From Candidatus Micrarchaeum sp. (GTDB lineage Archaea; Micrarchaeota; Micrarchaeia; CAILAH01), in assembly GCA_020723045.1 (NCBI GenBank), contig DYJQ01000041.1:1-6884 (forward strand): a stretch of 6,884 nt of DNA. The letters run 5' to 3'. Position numbers and translations under genes: made by a program. Shown piece by piece: positions 5,549 through 6,884 of the stretch (positions are counted from its first letter, which is position 1; each line of letters opens with the position of its first letter). Under the pieces are notes generated by a model. The model did not search any database, was not told the origin of the DNA, and saw nothing but the letters and a program-made list of their open reading frames with translations.

Positions 5549-6837
5549 TTAATGTATACAAGATTATGGCCTTCTGCATCTCTCATTTCACAATCAACTG
5601 GTGTTGTCTCTCTATTGGTCAGCGTGACGATACAGTTCTTTCCAAATTGTTTTGCAGCATACATAGCCGCATCTGCATTTTCCTTGAGCTTTTCACACAC
5701 ATCAAACATCTTCTCTTTGGAAACATCAGCACCGAGCGTGTGCAGGTCCGCAATGCCTATACTAACTGTCATTGTTATAAGCTGCGTCGCCCCATTCATA
5801 TCCCTTACATGTATTGGAGAGGCGCTTGTGTTGTGTGCTATCCTCTTTGCGACCTTTATTGCATTCTCCATACTAGTTTCCAAGATGATGGCGAATTCCT
5901 CCCCTCCAATTCTGTAAACGTTCCTCTCATTTGAGCGTGTGGAGGATATAATCCGCTTCCCAATATGCTTAAGTACCGAATCGCCAGCGGAGTGGCCGTG
6001 AGTATCATTGACTCTCTTGAAATCGTCCCCGTCAACATATACAAGGCACAGGTCCTGTTTTTTACTGATGTTTCTCGATACCATCTTTTGCAGGTCATAC
6101 TCAAACAGCCATTTCATGCCGAGCTTTGTGAGTTGGTCTGTCTGCATAGTGAGGTGTGTACACAACGCCCTTGCAACGTCTGTTGCATAGAGCATGAGGC
6201 TGTAAGGCTCCTTACATTTATCCCCATCGAAACGCACGCCGTGCCCATACATCTCTATGAAGCCGTATAGCCTCCTTTTGAGGATGAGTGGCACGATTAT
6301 GCCGCTGTTATGCATTTCAGCAAAGTTGCTTAGTGGGCTTCTCTCGACCATTACATCCTGTGGAACAAGATTGAATTGATAGAAAGAGTTTATGGCATCA
6401 TTCCAGTATATGCCCCTTGAATTCTCGCCGGAGACAAGGGTGTTGAGTATACGCGGCACCTCAGTAAGCGGCTCGTATGTGATGCAACCGTCTACCATCC
6501 CATACGTAAGAAACGGGTCTAACGAGTTGTCCTTATCATCAAAAAAGTATATGTTTAATTTCTCTATGCCGGTTATGTTCTTGAAAAGCAAGTGGAGCAC
6601 TCTCATCGTGCTGTCCTCATCTGTTATGCTCTCGCCATGCAGGTCATGGGTTGCCCTGTAGAGGACGGGCCATATTTTCTTGTCTATCCTTTCATATATG
6701 TTTGTCCTATTGGCCTCTACCGGTGGCTTTCTGCCGAACATGCGGTTGAATGCCCTCTTGTACCATGGGGCTTTCTTTTGAGTAGACGCCGTTTTAACGT
6801 CTTGAGTTGCTTTATCTTCCAGTGGCCCCATTCTCAT
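5539..6837 (-). CDS. GAF-GGDEF protein, predicted diguanylate cyclase
   Basis: This 432-residue protein is predicted to make cyclic di-GMP from two GTP. The N-terminus (about 21-37: KKAPWYKRAFNRMFGRK) is basic with aromatic residues and could form an amphipathic helix; no membrane segment is seen. Residues about 70-230 look like a GAF sensor domain, including SGIIVPLILKRRLYGFIEMYG (178-198). The GGDEF domain (about 234-410) opens with DQLTKL and has every catalytic feature: D269 and N277 in DGDDFKRVND, D286 in GHSAGD, and the GGEEF signature at 311-315. The spacing of D269, N277 and D286 equals that in PleD. The product-inhibition site RxxD, normally five residues before GGEEF, reads SNER, so feedback inhibition of that type is unlikely. 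A TATA box ahead of ATG 6837 indicates a leaderless start and first place in the cluster. Homodimeric activity is inferred. Confidence 0.93.
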   Translation of the reverse strand: MRMGPLEDKATQDVKTASTQKKAPWYKRAFNRMFGRKPPVEANRTNIYERIDKKIWPVLYRATHDLHGESITDEDSTMRVLHLLFKNITGIEKLNIYFFDDKDNSLDPFLTYGMVDGCITYEPLTEVPRILNTLVSGENSRGIYWNDAINSFYQFNLVPQDVMVERSPLSNFAEMHNSGIIVPLILKRRLYGFIEMYGHGVRFDGDKCKEPYSLMLYATDVARALCTHLTMQTDQLTKLGMKWLFEYDLQKMVSRNISKKQDLCLVYVDGDDFKRVNDTHGHSAGDSVLKHIGKRIISSTRSNERNVYRIGGEEFAIILETSMENAIKVAKRIAHNTSASPIHVRDMNGATQLITMTVSIGIADLHTLGADVSKEKMFDVCEKLKENADAAMYAAKQFGKNCIVTLTNRETTPVDCEMRDAEGHNLVYIKIK

Positions 6838-6859
6838 AGGCCTATCTTTACCATTAACA

Positions 6860-6869
6860 TATATTTAAA
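6860..6869 (-). promoter_or_regulatory. TATA box of the GGDEF gene (leaderless promoter)
   Basis: On the minus strand TTTAAATATA (6869-6860) is close to the ideal archaeal TATA box and is the strongest in the window. Its centre is 27-28 nt before the ATG at 6837, so transcription should begin at or within a few bases of the start codon. AAGATAGG (6848-6841) lies between, but would be outside the message. It probably drives the whole GGDEF-pus10-peptidase cluster. Confidence 0.65.
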
Positions 6870-6884
6870 GATTTACATATCTAC

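Noticed and set aside
5552..5934. Plus-strand open frames of about 120 codons
   Set aside because: They are antisense to the GGDEF domain and have no recognisable motif or promoter.
1..6884. CRISPR array, tRNA/rRNA, insertion sequence or integration site
   Set aside because: No regularly spaced repeats, tRNA T-loop patterns, terminal inverted repeats or transposase were seen; gaps between genes are all under about 105 bases.

Overview
The window reads as archaeal chromosome, complete apart from sequence beyond its edges. Both subunits of topoisomerase VI, a Dim2/Pno1-type KH protein, a Pus10 tRNA pseudouridine synthase and an archaeal A24 prepilin-type peptidase are all present. TATA boxes sit about 25 nt ahead of start codons, T-tracts lie after genes, and GGTGAT/GGAG-type ribosome sites occur. 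A tiny CxxC-x17-CxxC zinc protein and a Pus10 without its N-terminal zinc finger would fit a DPANN lineage such as Micrarchaeota or Diapherotrites. That placement is a guess; the sequence does not prove it.

Plus strand, 1-3754: a terminator-like hairpin (22-43) precedes a 42-residue four-cysteine protein (68-196), which ends in its own hairpin and T-rich terminator. A TATA box then drives an apparently leaderless KH-domain ribosome-biogenesis gene (300-836), followed by top6B (899-2599) and top6A (2633-3754). KH gene, top6B, top6A is an order known from other archaea.

Minus strand, 6884-3756: a strong TATA box (6869-6860) lies 23-32 nt before the ATG of a GAF-GGDEF protein (6837-5539). Next come pus10 (5518-4550) and, overlapping it, a prepilin/prearchaellin peptidase (4559-3756). 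The two clusters converge with one base between stop codons, so each must terminate inside the other's coding sequence.

The least expected gene is the GAF-GGDEF protein. Its diguanylate cyclase residues are all present but it has no RxxD inhibitory site. c-di-GMP enzymes are common in bacteria and uncommon in archaea, and here one shares a gene cluster with the peptidase that matures type IV pilins or archaellins. That suggests, without proving, nucleotide control of surface filaments. No RNA genes, insertion sequences, CRISPR arrays or long repeats were seen, and no stretch over 300 bases lacks a gene.
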